Below, in pieces: positions 23,551 through 36,404 of a stretch of DNA of 64,000 bases (position 1 is its first letter; every line of letters starts with the position of its first letter). Both the position numbers and the translations under genes were made by a program. Source of the DNA: Bretschneidera sinensis (taxonomy: Eukaryota > Streptophyta > Magnoliopsida > Brassicales > Akaniaceae); NCBI GenBank assembly GCA_023935145.1, contig CM043698.1, forward strand, positions 37,802,001 to 37,866,000, written 5' to 3'. Under the pieces are notes generated by a model. It searched no databases. It worked only from the letters and a program-made list of their open reading frames with translations, and was not told where the DNA came from.

Positions 23551-25691
23551 ATGGTTCAAGATAAGGAATTGTCCAGCAGAATGGAGTGGAGGATAAATGT
23601 AGCAAATGGCTCATTGGAGATACTGGTTGCAGAATCAGGGGTTGCCTGCAGAGCCTGGCTTGGCTTAAAGGGTCTGATTTTTGGGTTGGTCTTCAAAGTG
23701 TGGAGGTTTTTAATGAAAGCATGGGATATAGGGGTAGATGACCCTAGAAAAGTGATACATTGCCTAAAAGTAGGGATTGCACTCACTGTTGTCTCACTCC
23801 TCTACTTTCTGAGGCCTTTGTATGAAGGTACTGGAAGGAATGCTATGTGGGCAGTTATGACAGTTGTGGTAGTATTTGAACAAAATGTTGGTAAGTATTG
23901 TCCTTGAAAACTTTCAATTTTCTGAAAACATTTCCAAAATAGTCTTTCAAATACAAAATTTTCTTCAGAATTTTCTACAACTGAACGCACTGACTTTTAC
24001 CATCAAACATGTCCCTTTCGTCATATCTTGCCCATGATTTGTTTCATGGTGTCAAGGCTACTAGTTGGTAGTCAAGTATTACACTGAAACGCCTTCTTAA
24101 AATCTGATAAGAAATGATCAAATTTCTTTTATATGAGACTTATGTTGGTATTCAATTCAGCATCTTAAACTGAATACTGCAAACTTTATCAAATTGCAGG
24201 GGCATCGCTGTACAAATGCTTGAACAGAATTTGTGGAACTTTCTTTGCTGGATTTCTGGCTCTTGGTGTCCACTGGATTGCTAGTCAATCAGGAGATAAA
24301 TTTGAGCCCTTAATCATTGGAGCCTTCATTTTCCTGTTAGGTTTGTATAATTCCGGTTTAAGTTACCTTTTTCGTGTTATATTTAGACATTAGCCTTCGT
24401 TTTAGATTGCTGATGTTCAACCGATCTTAAATAAGCAGCCAATAAGCTAAAACTAAACTCCTCACCAAGTACTGTTATCGTCCTTCAGCTTTTGCAGCAA
24501 CTTTCTCCAGATTTATTCCAACAGTAAAAGCGCGGTTTGATTATGGAGCTATGATCTTCATCCTCACTTTCAGCTTGGTCACAATATCAGGTTACCGGGT
24601 GGATAAACTGTTTGAATTGGCTCATCAAAGAATATCAACAATTATCATTGGAACTTCCTTGTGCATTCTCATAATCATTCTTGTCTGCCCCATTTGGGCT
24701 GGTGAAGAGCTGCATAATCTGACTACTCGTAACATGGACAAATTAGCCAATTCCTTGGATGGTTAGTGGTTCACTAAACATATTTGATAATATCGCCTTA
24801 ATTTCATTACAATTTTGTTAAGTAACTACTAAACTTCTCAAAATCTCACAACTGTTTCAGGTTGTGTAACCAAGTATTTTAATCATGGTGAGGGGATCCC
24901 CGAAAGTAATGAAGAATCTGATAAGAAATTGCTAGGCTATAAGTGTGTTTTAAGCTCAAAGGCATCAGAAGAATCCATGGTATGTGACAGAACTAATAAA
25001 AGTTGGATTTTTTTAAGGCTATTTCGCAAATCTTTTACTTGAATTGGAAGTATATTCTTTTGCTTTTTTACGGGCAAATTTTGCTAGATGGGAGCCTGCT
25101 CATGGTCAATTCAGTTTCCTGCATCCTTGGAAACAATACCTCAAAATTGGAGCATCAATGCGCAATTGTGCTTACTGCATAGAAACTTTCAATAGTTGCA
25201 TCACCTCAGATAATCAGGTGTCTACTAAGTTCCTAAAATCTTAGCAAAATCTGATTACTTATGTACATTGAGAAATTTATGATTAATGCAAGCTTGAACA
25301 TAAATTAAACAGGCACCTGGGTTTATAAGGAGACGTGTAACGGCTTGTTTGAAACTGAGCTCTAAATCTTCAAGTGCAATAAAAGAGCTAAGCAAAACTA
25401 TCAAGACAATGAAAAAATCACTTACTATAGATATCTTGGTTGGAGAAATGAACAGTTCTCCAAAATGACTTGAAATCACTTTCCATTTCACCTCCAAGGC
25501 CACAAGCTGGAACTCAAGAAAATGAACAAACAGGGACAAACAAGAAAACAGAAACTGCAATCCCATTCATGGAAATTATTCCAGTGGTAACTTTTGCATC
25601 TTTACTGATTGAAATTGCGGCACGGATTGAGGTTATTGCTGATGATGTTGAAGAGCTAGCTAATTTAGCTGAATTCAAGCTTGCGGTATAG
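23551..25691 (+). pseudogene. Aluminium-activated malate transporter (ALMT) family gene, probably broken
   Basis: Exons 23551-23890, 24200-24340, 24489-24761, 24861-24979, 25074-25217 and 25313-25691 give an ALMT-family anion channel: VFEQNVGASLYKCLNR, the transmembrane helices, [27 protein letters not shown] and NFARWEPAHG. These channels move malate across the plasma or vacuolar membrane. Two lesions are visible. Exon 5 should begin at 25074 (codons ANFARWEP, in phase with exon 4), but the two bases before it are GG, not AG. The next AG, at 25086-25087, would skip 14 bases and shift the frame. In the last exon the frame reaches TGA at 25466-25468, while the family-like C-terminus (NDLKSL ... 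EELANLAEFKLAV) continues in the +1 frame from about 25458. Exons 1-4 are intact, so a truncated product or an assembly error are alternatives. Confidence 0.82.
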
Positions 25692-26468
25692 CCCGAAAAG
25701 TCTTAACAACAGAATTGTAGCTGATGGAATCGAAAGATTAGAGAACCATGAAGGCTCTTCAAAGGGTCTGAGTTCTCTACTTTATTTTTCTTGAGGGAGA
25801 ATAACATATTATTATTACCACATTATTGTATGGAAATAAAAGGCTAGCATTGAGAAAACATGAACGCAAGTGGAACACTTTACAATTCAAACAGTTATGC
25901 ATATATCTTGTGGTCATTTACTGCGGCAACATCAAAACTGTTGCTATGAATACTTTTGAGTCGTAAGTTGCAAGACACAACTTTTGGACAGAGCTTATGA
26001 AATGGTTTCGTTTCTTAAAAATAGAAATTAAACTAAACATCTTAAATAAACAGTTTATGAAATGATTTATATTTTAAAGTGAATTTGTCATAAAAAAAAC
26101 TAAATATATCTTAAAAAAAATAATTTTCTTTGCTGTTTTACAAGTATTAAATAATTTATAGCTCTATAATTATTTTATCATAAATTGTTTTGAAAACAGT
26201 AAACATTTCTACTACCAGTTGAAATGAGACCGGAACTTTTTTTGTCAAAATCTATACTTGTCCTTAAAAGAAGCATATGAAAAACAAGTAGAATTTAAAA
26301 GAGCTAAATTTATCATGGCTTACCAAAAAAAAAAATACAAATCACTTTAGCCTTTTCTCAGCTCAAACGCTATAATAAAATTAGATTTGATTAAAGATGG
26401 ATTTTTTTTTGTAATTTTGGTACAAGAGAGTATATGCAGTTGTTATCTCAAACAAATACAGTAGCTCA
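25692..26468. other. Intergenic DNA between the ALMT gene and the copia element
   Basis: Possible ALMT 3' UTR to about 25850, then AT-rich sequence without a supportable gene. Confidence 0.4.
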
Positions 26469-26991
26469 TGTTATATTAATCTTGATACTAATACACAAAT
26501 AATCAATGATACAGCCAAGATATTTTCATATTAAACTTGTCAAGAATTCATATATATATATATATTGAAAAGATGAGTTAGAAACAAACTGGAATCCATT
26601 GCAAACAAGCCTCTTTAGGTTGATTTTCTAAGACTACAGGGAGAACCACCTTTGGTATGGGAACCAATCAACTGAATGTTAGAGGGGAGGGAGAAGAACT
26701 GTCTGTTTCAATAAAATTTAACACACGTTAAATACTCTCCCCTGATGTCTATTTATTTCCCTGTGCCTTAGGGACCATAACCCTAACAGTTACCTCACAC
26801 ATGTGCATTGGGTCTTTGGCCCATTAACAAATAACCATACCACATCGGGCTTCTACACATAAAGTGGTCCATACTAAAGAATCTTGATACTTTGGAGACT
26901 CATAAAAATTATATCACTTAATTGAATCTTTTATTAGATGACGGGTCTACATGTACAATGTTATAACATATTTGAACCCAAAATTCCAACA
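26469..26991 (-). repeat. Left (3') LTR of the copia element
   Basis: Begins TGTTATATTAATCTTGATAC and ends ATTCCAACA; matches the right LTR along its length. It contains a short TA run. Confidence 0.9.
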
Positions 26992-27429
26992 ATCTCCCAC
27001 TTGGGTTACATATGTTATCATTTATATTGTACATGAAGATAACCTTAATTGAGCTCATTTGTGCTATCTAAGCCAAAATATCCAATAACAATCTGGTCCA
27101 TTAACCATATCAATGTAGGATCAAAGTGGCATTTATCACATTTATCGTAACAAGACCCATCAATGGTCACAACACTAACACAATTAACGACATAGATCTA
27201 GTATGGATGTGTAGCATGAAAATTACATGAAACATGATTTTAAACATGTCAATTTCCAACTGGTCCTCTAAATAACTCAAAAGAATCATATGAAATACTT
27301 TCAAACATTAAATGCAAAACTGCAATGAAAGTCATCATAGAGTAATCAAAAAAACATAATCCAAAGTCTGTACAGAACAACATAACCATGTCAATTAAGC
27401 AAAAGTAAAAGGCCAAATACAAACTTCCA

Positions 27430-27981
27430 CTATACGGGCATATGGTCCAAAAGAACAACACCCATGTGAGCAACATGCTCATGAAAAACTATGGGTGGCA
27501 AACACTTAGTAAGCAGATCCGCAATCATAGAGTTTGTACTGATATGCTCAATTGACACTTGAGAATTCTGGACTTTCTCTTTGAAAACCATAAACTTGAT
27601 GTCAATATGCTTTGACCTCGACGAGCTTCGGTTGTTCTTAGAATACAACTCAGCAGCCTTATTATCCCAATAAATTGTTAATGGTCTATCAATGCTATCA
27701 ACTGTGTGCAGCCCAGCAATAAAATTTCGCAGCCATATTCCCTGATTTGATGCCTCATGGCAAGCTATGAACTCTGCCTCCATGGTGGAAGTAGCTATGA
27801 GTGACTGTTTCACATTTTTCCATGATAGAGCTCCTCTAGTTAACATAAAGACATAGCCAGAAGTGGATCTCCTGCTATCGAGACACCCAGCAAAATCGGA
27901 GTCTGAATACCCAACGATCTCCAAAAGATCCGATCTCCGATATGTGAGCGTATAATCCTTCGTTTTCTGTAGATATCTCAT
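27430..27981 (-). pseudogene. Copia RNase H region
   Basis: 183 codons open on the minus strand. The frame shows GYSDSDFAGCLDSRRSTSGY, SLIATSTMEAEFIACHEA, YWDNKAAELYSKNN, RSKHIDIKF and ADLLTKCLPP, the standard blocks of the copia RNase H and polyprotein C-terminus. It is separated from the upstream reverse transcriptase by stops or frame changes between 27982 and 28077. Confidence 0.9.
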
Positions 27982-28077
27982 AACCTGTTTAGCTCATTTC
28001 CAATGATCCGCGCCCAGGTTACTCAAATATCTGCCTAGCATTCCAATAATGTACGCAATGTCCGGTCGCGCACATAC

Positions 28078-28830
28078 TTATGCATACATGAGACTTCCAA
28101 TAGCCGAAACATAGGGATATTTCTCCATTTCCTTCTTTTCAAGTTCATTTTTCGGACATTGGAGCGAACTGAACTTATCACCCTTTGCCACAGGTGTGTT
28201 TCCTGGTGCACAACCATTCATGCTAAATCTACTTAGCATTTTATCAATATAGGCCTTCTGTGACAGTCCAAGTATACCTCTGGAACGATCTCTATGAATC
28301 TGTATACCCAAAACAAAGGACACGTCACCAAGATCTTTCATTTCAAATTTACTTGATAGAAATCTCTTGGTTTCATGCAATAGGCCTATATCACTGCTTG
28401 CCAGTAGAATGTCGTCTACATATAGCACTAGGATAATAAATTTGCTCCCACTGAACTTGAGATATATGCATTGATCAACGGTGTTTTCCTTAAATCCAAA
28501 GGATGTAATCACCTGATCAAATTTTCGATACCATTGCCGGGATGCCTGTTTGAAGCCACAAATGAATTTTTTAAGCTTACATACAAGATGCATTGAATCT
28601 TTGGACTCAAAGTCCTCCGGTTGCACCATGTATATTGTCTCTTCGATGTTTCCATTGAGAAATGTTGTTTTAACATCCATTTTATGTAGCTCCAAATCAT
28701 AGTGAGCTACAAGTGCCATAATGATTCTAAAGAAATCTTTCGTCGAAACCGGCGAAAAATTCTTTTTATAATCAATGCTTTCCTTTTGAGTGAAACCTTT
28801 AGCGACTAGGCAGGCCTTATACCTTTCAAT
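28078..28830 (-). pseudogene. Copia reverse transcriptase region
   Basis: Minus-strand frame 28078-28719 carries MDVKTTFLNGNIEE, FKQASRQWYRKFD and the catalytic block LYVDDILLAS near 28400, then KDLGDVSFVLGIQI. The codons before it, to about 28830, belong to the same domain in another frame (EMKSMDDNGVWDLVELPKG lies in 28806-29117). Confidence 0.9.
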
Positions 28831-29990
28831 GTTGCCTTTTGAATCCCGTTTGGTTTAAATATCCATTTGCAACCAATCGGTTTCGCACCTTTAGGCAACT
28901 CTACTAAGTCCCAAACACCATTGTCATCCATTGATTTCATCTCATCTGTCATGGCTTCAATCCACTTTTCAGAATTAGGACATTGTATGACTTGACTAAA
29001 AGAAGTCGAATCATCTTTCAGACCCATATCAAACTCATGTTCCTGGAGATACACGACATAATCAGTCGAAATCGCGTTTCTCCTTTCTCTAGTGGATCTC
29101 CTTAATGGCACTTCCACTTGAGGTTGTTAAGGTACTTTTTGATGAACCTCAAGCAGTTCTTGATTTTGAGCAGGCGGCAATTCAGGTTCGTCATCAATGT
29201 GTTGGATCTCCAGATTTGCATTTTGAATAACATCAGGTATGGATACCTGAACGTTTTCAATTGCAGCAACAGGAATGTAAACACATTCCTCTTCAAAATT
29301 GACTTGCCTGAGTTGGTCTCTCCCACTTAACTCAACATCCTCAATGAACTTGGCATTGCTCGTTTCGAAAAAGGATCTACTAGAGGAATTATAAAATTTG
29401 AAACCCCTTGATCTTTCAGAGTATCCAACAAAATAGCAGCTAATGGTCCTTGAGTCTAGCTTCTTCTCATTTGGCTTATAAGGCCGAGCCTCAGCTGGAC
29501 ATCCTCAAACATGCAAATACCTAATGCTAGGCTTTGTCTGTCCATAACTCGTATGGGGTTTTAGCTACTGCTTTACTTGGAACTCTGTTCAGGATGTAAA
29601 CTGCAGTCTTGATGGCTTCACCCTAAAGCGAATATGGCAAAGAAGAATGACTAATCATACTTCTTACCATATCCTTTAAGGTTTGGTTTCGTCTCTCAGC
29701 TACACCATTTTGACTAGAAGTCCCTGGCATTGTGTATTGAGGAACGATCCCATATTCCATCAAAAATTTGGCGAAAGGTCTGGGACGTTATTCACCTGAT
29801 CCATTATATCTACCATAGTATTCACCTTCACGGTTAAATTTGACAGCCTTAATTTTCTTGCCTAATTGATTTTCAACTTCAGCTTTGAAATTCTTGAACA
29901 TGTCTATAGATTGAGACTTCTCATGAATTAAATAAAGATAGCCATACCTGGAGTAGTCATCTATGAAAGTGATAAAATATTGTTGTCCAT
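28806..29990 (-). pseudogene. Copia integrase and linker region, fragmented
   Basis: The minus strand encodes integrase-core and linker segments in several frames. 28806-29117 gives a linker with RRSTRERRNAISTDYVVYLQ and the start of reverse transcriptase. 29300-29990 carries broken integrase blocks. No frame stays open across the domain. Confidence 0.75.
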
Positions 29991-29991
29991 T

Positions 29992-30660
29992 CTAAGAAGC
30001 TGTAGGGAATAGACCACAAATATTTGTATGTATCAATTCTAAGACACTATTACTCCTATTAGCACCTTTATTTTTAAAATTTGTTTGTTTTCCCTTAATG
30101 CACTCAATGCAGACTTCAAAATCTGACAAATCTAAGGGATTAAGAATTCTTTCTGACAAAAGTCTTTGAATCCTTTGTTTATAAATATGTCCTAAACACT
30201 TGTGCCATAACATTAATGAATTCTTATTTGTTAATCTGCGCTTAATACCAACATTACTGGTACGCAAGGATTCGTTTTCTTTGGAGGCAATCATATCCAA
30301 TTTATATAAATTATCAATTAAAGAACCAGTACTAAACAAATTTGAATTCTGAAAAAGACTAAACTTTCTATTTCCAAATGAACAAAAAAAACTTGATTTG
30401 TCCAAATATGAAATAGAAACCAAATTTTGTCTAAAAGACAGTACATAAAAAGTCTCATCCAAATCCAAATTACAACCAGATTCCAATTGTAATCTAAATA
30501 AACAAACTGCCTCCATAGGAGCTCTTTTGCCATTTCCTACATAGATAAATCTTTTAGCATCAGTTGGTGTTCGGCTCCTTATGCACCCCTGTATAGAAAA
30601 ACTTATGTGAGTAGTTGCACCTGTATCTATCCACCAAGTGTTCTTAGGTACTAAGGCCAA
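29992..30660 (-). pseudogene. Copia protease and GAG pre-integrase region
   Basis: 222 codons open on the minus strand. WWIDTGATTHIS is the aspartic protease active site. The later LWHKCLGHIYKQRIQRL ... CIECIKGKQ is the zinc-binding HHCC region before the integrase core. Confidence 0.92.
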
Positions 30661-30703
30661 ATTAACTTCTGAACAAACAAAGTTTAGAAGTTTACTCTTC
30701 TTC

Positions 30704-31456
30704 TCACGCTATGTCACATACTTGGCGTATTTTGTGCAATCTTTCTTCACATGACCAACTTTGTGGCAAAAGAAACAAGTTATGCCTTTTTTCTTGTTTC
30801 TGTTGTCCCTTGTGGTGTGAATTTTCAGACCTTGCAGTTTCCTTTCTTTTAATGTTCCTCTTTCTTTTCTTGCTGAAACTGGGGTCCTGATAAGTTGATG
30901 CTAAATGAGCACTTTCAACCTTTTCATGATTAAGTCTCTCTTCCTCTTGGACACATTGAGCAATCAGCTCATTCAAAGTCCATTTCTCCTTTTGAGTATT
31001 GTAACTGATTTTGAAAGGACTGAATTGTGTAGGAAGAGATATCAAGACTAAGTGCACCAAAATGTTTTCTGGCAATTCCAGCTTGAATGCCTTTAGTCTT
31101 CTCACAAGGTTTGACATCTCCATGATGTACTCTCTTATATTCCCTTTCCTTTTGTACCGCATTGAGACAAACTTAGTCAAGATGGTGCTTGTCTCGACAT
31201 TTTCATTTGCGGCAAATCGGTCTGCTATTTGGGAGAGGAATTTCTTAGCATCATTTTCATAAGGAATAGAACCCCTGATGGTATCCGGAATCGAGTGCTT
31301 CATAATCATTAGGCTAATGCGGTTTGTTCGCTCCCACTTTTCATATACAACATTTTGCTCAGCGGTACTATCGCTGGTCAAAGGTGTGGGGCAATCGACC
31401 TTCAATGCATAGTCTAATTCCATTCCCCGAGCACGATCATAACATAATTCTGCCAC
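30704..31456 (-). pseudogene. Copia gag
   Basis: 250 codons open on the minus strand with gag features: WERTNRISLMIMKHSIPDTI, ILTKFVSMRYKRKGNIREYI and LVLISLPTQFSPFKISYNTQ. The nucleocapsid zinc knuckle (CFFCHKVGHVKKDC, CX2CX4HX4C), near 30735-30790, lies in a different frame from the main gag frame, so a frameshift precedes it. Confidence 0.88.
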
Positions 31457-32714
31457 TTCTTGAAATTCATGTCGTTAAGCACGAGAATGATGTTGATGTT
31501 AGCAGAAATCGATGTTGCTATAAGTAAGAACAAAAGCTCACAATTAGTAACAACTCATGTATATATGAATCAAAACAAAACTGTATACATATACACATGC
31601 ATGTGGGCCCATAATAAGATACCTAGCACAACATTAATACTTAGTCTTTGGACAGAAATATCAACTTGTAAGTGGTATCTCAAATATAGTTCATGAATAT
31701 TGACAACCCAACTTGCAAATAATGTGTCTTTCTTTGGACCGACACATTATTCGCACGATAACCTTTATTTGTCACATATTCACAACTATTTTAATCTATT
31801 AACAATGCAAAAATAACCTTCATTTGGGCCGATTATTTGCACATATTAATAGTATGTTTACATGTCTTAAAATAAATAAATTTACATATTAGAGATTGCT
31901 TTGGCAACATAATACTTCAATTCATTCATAAAAAACATTAAACATAAAATTCGGAACAAAATCCTTAAAAAAAAAAAATTCTTAACCGGCGTCGCGGCAT
32001 CAGCAATCTACCCAAGGGACAGATTGCTGGCGCTGAGGAAATACCAAATTGCTATGTTTGCAATTGGCAAGCGGTCGATTTGCTATAGAAACGGAATTAC
32101 AATAAGATCAGTAATGCATCTTTGATTTGTTTCTTGCAAATTACAATTTGTATCATTCTTTTGTCTTTTGTGCTTTTGGCCTTTAACTAAGCAAAATGGC
32201 CTTTAACTAAGCAAAATGATTTTGTTTGCATCAGCTATGAGATCACTCCACTATTAAGTTTCCGTGCATTTTATAATTGAAAGGTAATGAGTGGAAGATC
32301 AAGAACTTGCACAGAATATGTGGAGATGCACATAATGACAAGAATATGCACAAAACATGCGATCACTATTAACTTTTCTACCAAATCCACTTGTTATATT
32401 TGGAAAAGTGAAAACTGTGTAAATCGTTTTGACATTACGCATTAAGCCACAAAACAAAACCCAAAGCTGGTTCGATAAACGACAATTGAATCAATCGCAA
32501 AAATCACTAAAATTGAATATTTTTATACCCAAAAAAATCATATTTTAATATGTAATTCACAGAGTAATTATACAATCTCATCAACAAACATGGATTTATA
32601 GCAATTTTTTTTAAAACAAATTTCTGCCCTAAACATACTTTATGGGAAGAAATTCAATAAACTCAATTTTCATATGAATCTCAACAATTTAACATGAAAG
32701 GCTCTGATAACACT
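31457..32714 (-). other. Copia 5' leader and primer-binding site
   Basis: About 1.2 kb between gag and the 5' LTR, AT-rich, without a coding frame I can support. The primer-binding site is at about 32702-32714. A 20 bp unit (GCCTTTAACTAAGCAAAATG) is present twice in tandem at 32179-32218. Confidence 0.6.
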
Positions 32715-32791
32715 TGTTATATTAATCTTGATACTAATACACAAATAATCAATGATACAGCCAAGATATTTTCACGTTAAATTTTTCAAGA

Positions 32792-32823
<32 letters not shown>

Positions 32824-33240
32824 AGAAGATGAGTTAGAAACAAATCGAAATTCATTGCAAGCAAGTCTACTTGGGATGATCTTCTAAGACTATAGGGAGA
32901 ACCACTTTTGGTATGAGAACCAATCAACTGAATGTTAGAGGGGAGGGAGAAGAACTGTCTGTTTCAATAAAATTTAACAAACGTTAAACACCTTGATGTC
33001 TATTTATTTCCCTGTACCTTAAGGACCAAAACCTTAACAGTTACCTTACACATGTGCATTGGGTTTTTGGTCCATTAACAAATACCTATAACACATCGAA
33101 CTTCTACACATAAGGTGACACATACTAAAAAATCTTGATACTTTAGAGACCATAAAAATTATATTACTTAATTAAACATTTTATTAGATAACAGATCTAC
33201 ATGTACAATGTTATAACATGTTGTACCCAAAACTCCAACA
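32715..33240 (-). repeat. Right (5') LTR of the copia element
   Basis: Begins TGTTATATTAATCTTGATAC and ends ACTCCAACA. It carries a longer TA run (32797-32821) than the left LTR. Confidence 0.9.
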
Positions 33241-35036
33241 ACCCATTTTTTTCAGGCACGAGTCAAAAACTTGAAAAGAAAAAGAAAAGGGAGGTCCAGA
33301 ATTTCCCTGATATTTCTAGGGCTTTCGAAATTCTTTCAAAAAAGAAAGGTTCGTACTTTCTGAATCAGAATAAGAGCACGATCAATTTAGAATTTCAATC
33401 AGAGCCGTAACTCTGATTCGCTCTCACTTGAGCTCTCTCTTGTTTTGTCTTTGAGTTCTGGTTATGGGGACACCGTGCTTACATCTGAAACAACTTCCAG
33501 TTCGTCACCGTTTAATCCTTCTTGTAGGACAATTTGCCACGTGTACGTTCTCCTCCAAATCTTTGATTACAGATAGCCATTGCTAATTCGAGAACGCTTT
33601 ATTTTTAGTACTTACAATTTCTGCTTGGGTTTAGTAGCTAATGTACTCTGTGTATCGACTTCAACAGTGAAAAATTAACAGCTATAGTTTTTTAGCCACT
33701 CGTATTAGTATTCGTGTTGGTCTTACTTTGGTTGTGCTAATTTTACTTTTTTTGTTGAGAATTTTTTTTTTACATTAAGAGCAGGCTTCTTGTTTTAATC
33801 ACATATCATAGAAGACATTACTATCTTATGTAATGTACTTGATTAGTAGAATTCTGATTAGCCTTGTCACTATAGAATCTGGTTGTGGGTTCACTATTAT
33901 ATATTTATATGTAAAAAAAGATTCTGGTATGTAGTAATACCTTTCTTTCTAAATTTATATAAAATCAAAGTGTTCTTTGCTGTTTGTTGTCTCTCCACGT
34001 AACTATCAGGTCTGAATGTTTTTGTGTATGTTCTGCCTGCTTTAGAGCGTTTATAGGGACATTTTCCTGCCCACTAAGCGGACAGGGATTCGAGGGGTGT
34101 ATGTGGATTTTAACAATAAAAAGAAAGATGATTTTTTTGTGATTTTATCTCGGTCTTTTTCACCTCTCTTGTTCATGTTTAGGTGCCAGAAGCAGTTTTC
34201 ACAATCTACTTGCCCTCGATGCAACTCTTGGTACTGCTCCGTTCATTGCTAAAGGTAAGAAGAAAGTGCTTTTGCATTGTCAACTTATGGTTGTTTTGCG
34301 ATCTTTGTTTAGCTTCTTTGAAGTATTTTTATTGCCTTTGAAAGTAATAATTGCTTTAGTTTTGATCAAGTGTCTTTATCCCATGATTGTGCTTTCTGAT
34401 CAAGTGTTTCTGTACTAGGTGAACAAGAATATATAAGGGTATTTGGAAATTTTTGTAAATGAAGTAGATTTGTTAGACTTCATCGTAGCCCTTGTACTTG
34501 AGTGGCACCCCATTGGTGACTTTATATACCAAATTAATTATAAAAAGAAAAGAATAGTTAAAGTGTTATTCTTGATCTGTGTCTTATTGATTTCTTATTG
34601 GATGTATGCAAGCAACACTGCAGTAATTACGCTTGCTACTGAACATGTTTGGTGATTTTGTTGCAGTCTCAGTCTTCGATGTACTGAATCCTTTATGAGA
34701 GAAAATGTAGTTGAGGAGCTGCAGCAAGTCCAACTTGATGATGAAACTAAACGAAATATGCGCTGGACATATTGAAACGATATCATTCAGAAGAGGAAAT
34801 TGATAGCACGGATAGCATGGATGAGGATGGTAATTTACTTTATTTGTTTACTATTTTTAGAATTTCTAGCTTGTCTGTAACAAATTTTGGTGAACTAAGC
34901 TCTCATTTGTTGTTGGGAAAAATTTGTAGATGCATCATACTATGAAAATCATATATCCTTAATGAAGCATCTTGAAGTGCAGTATGCTAACTATTGTGAA
35001 CATGATGAATTTGCTGCTCCTCAATATAGACTTACC

Positions 35037-35363
35037 CAGAGGCGGACCCAGGAATTTCACTTTTTTCTTGGGGGGATTGTACTATAGATAAGCACAGCAA
35101 TTTTTTTTGTTGAAACTCCTATATGGCTATATGCTAAGGCACTGTGTTTGGGAGTTCTTTTAATGGAATGAGAGGATTTGGAGAGGTTCCTTTATCCATT
35201 CAAATCTATTAAAAACTAATTTTTAATAGGTATATCACACTTTTTATTAAGGGTGGGCTATCCTTGTAAATTTCTTTCGGGATGCTACGTATACGTATAA
35301 GAATTTTTTTAAGAATTTGGGGTTGCCTTGGACCCCCCATTGCTCTACCTAGCTCTGCCCCTG
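35037..35363. mobile_element. hAT-type MITE with 8 bp target duplication
   Basis: A 327 bp element inside the large intron. Ends are inverted repeats: CAGAGGCGGACCCAGG at the left and CCTAGCTCTGCCCCTG at the right (reverse complement CAGGGGCAGAGCTAGG). The flanking 8 bases GACTTACC and AACTTACC match at seven positions, as expected of a hAT insertion. The interior has no coding capacity. Confidence 0.8.
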
Positions 35364-36014
35364 AACTTACCTTCTCATTATTGAGATCTAAAATTGGTGA
35401 TAATTATAATTGTTGATCAAGTAAAGGTGTGACTTTAAGAATGGATGAAATGCAGGGTTTGCTTTTTATCTATATGTATCTTTTTTACTAGATCTATTGT
35501 ATGGGCCACATTACATATAATCATGTGAACATGATCGTAAGGTAGATTTAGCCACATGTGCTACCCTTTTAAAATGATTGTAATGGGGTATTTCTTGAAG
35601 GATTGGTCATATATCTTTAAATATAATAACAGAAAGGAGACTTATCATAATTTTCACAAAATAGTAGGATTGACTCATTGAGATACTGATTTCTTTTATC
35701 GGTGAAATACTGAATGTCATTATTGTAATGTGAAGAAAAATGAATAGCAACTGTTCCTAAGATTTGGTTTCTATTTCTCTTTACTCTTCTTGTTTCTTCT
35801 AGTTAGGAGAGGGGGTGACAAATGAGAAAGATTTCCTTTGGGGGTATTTTGATGATCTTTATCAATCTCGCTGCCATGCTACTTGAAAATTTAGTTCTGG
35901 TTTTAATCTTTTCCTCATCTATTAGAGTGGTGGAGAAATGCCATTCTTTCTGTTTTCTGAAACTATTGAAGAAAAATTTTCTTCTTAGACAGAATTTCAA
36001 TCTAAGTGGACAAG

Positions 36015-36404
36015 TGATGGAGTACGCATGGAAGATTATATTTAGGACTTTTAATTTAGATATTATGGGGGTAATTATGTAATTGTTATAATATTATGTG
36101 TAGTTTTAGGGATTTAGCTATTATGGATGTTAAGTTTTTTGAGAATTAATATATTTAGGTTTAGTGTTTAGTTTCCTTATTTGAGGAGGACTAGTGTTTC
36201 TAAGATGTCTATACATTAGACATCCCCATGTTATCTTGAGGAAGTTATTGATGAATAAACAAGTTACTATTGATTTTTCATTGCATCCCTGAGATTGGGT
36301 TTTGCTCCTTTACACCATGTGATTGAGTTGTTGTTACCTTGTGATTAGGATTGTTTATCTTTTATTTCTTGGTACTGTGTTTTCTCTCATGCTGTTCTAC
36401 ATCA
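36015..36404 (+). repeat. LTR of a non-autonomous retroelement, copy 1
   Basis: Starts TGATGGAGTACGCATGGAAG and ends CTACATCA. It is followed by a primer-binding-like TGGTATTAGAGTC at 36407-36419, one or two changes from the common TGGTATCAGAGC. Its sequence recurs at 38502-38845 and, reversed, at 39430-39704. The position of the primer site just inside the end argues for a 5' LTR. Confidence 0.7.

Larger units (their letters stand above)
26469..33240 (-). mobile_element. Complete but inactive Ty1/copia LTR retrotransposon
   Basis: Two LTRs bound a minus-strand gag-pol interior. Next to the right (5') LTR is a primer-binding site: on the minus strand TGTTATCAGAGCC at about 32702-32714, one mismatch from the common TGGTATCAGAGCC complementary to initiator Met-tRNA. 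Next to the left (3') LTR is the polypurine tract AAGTGGGAGAT (minus strand, 26992-27002). Order of domains is gag, protease, integrase, reverse transcriptase, RNase H, as in Ty1/copia. Stops and frame changes separate the domains. The LTRs differ by many transitions and by indels, so the insertion is old. Bases flanking the element (GCTCA left, ACCCA right) match at three of five, a doubtful target duplication. Confidence 0.92.

Noticed and set aside
25044..25073. ALMT exon 5 starting further upstream
   Set aside because: The only nearby upstream AG (25049-25050) would put exon 5 out of phase with exon 4, so it does not rescue the gene.
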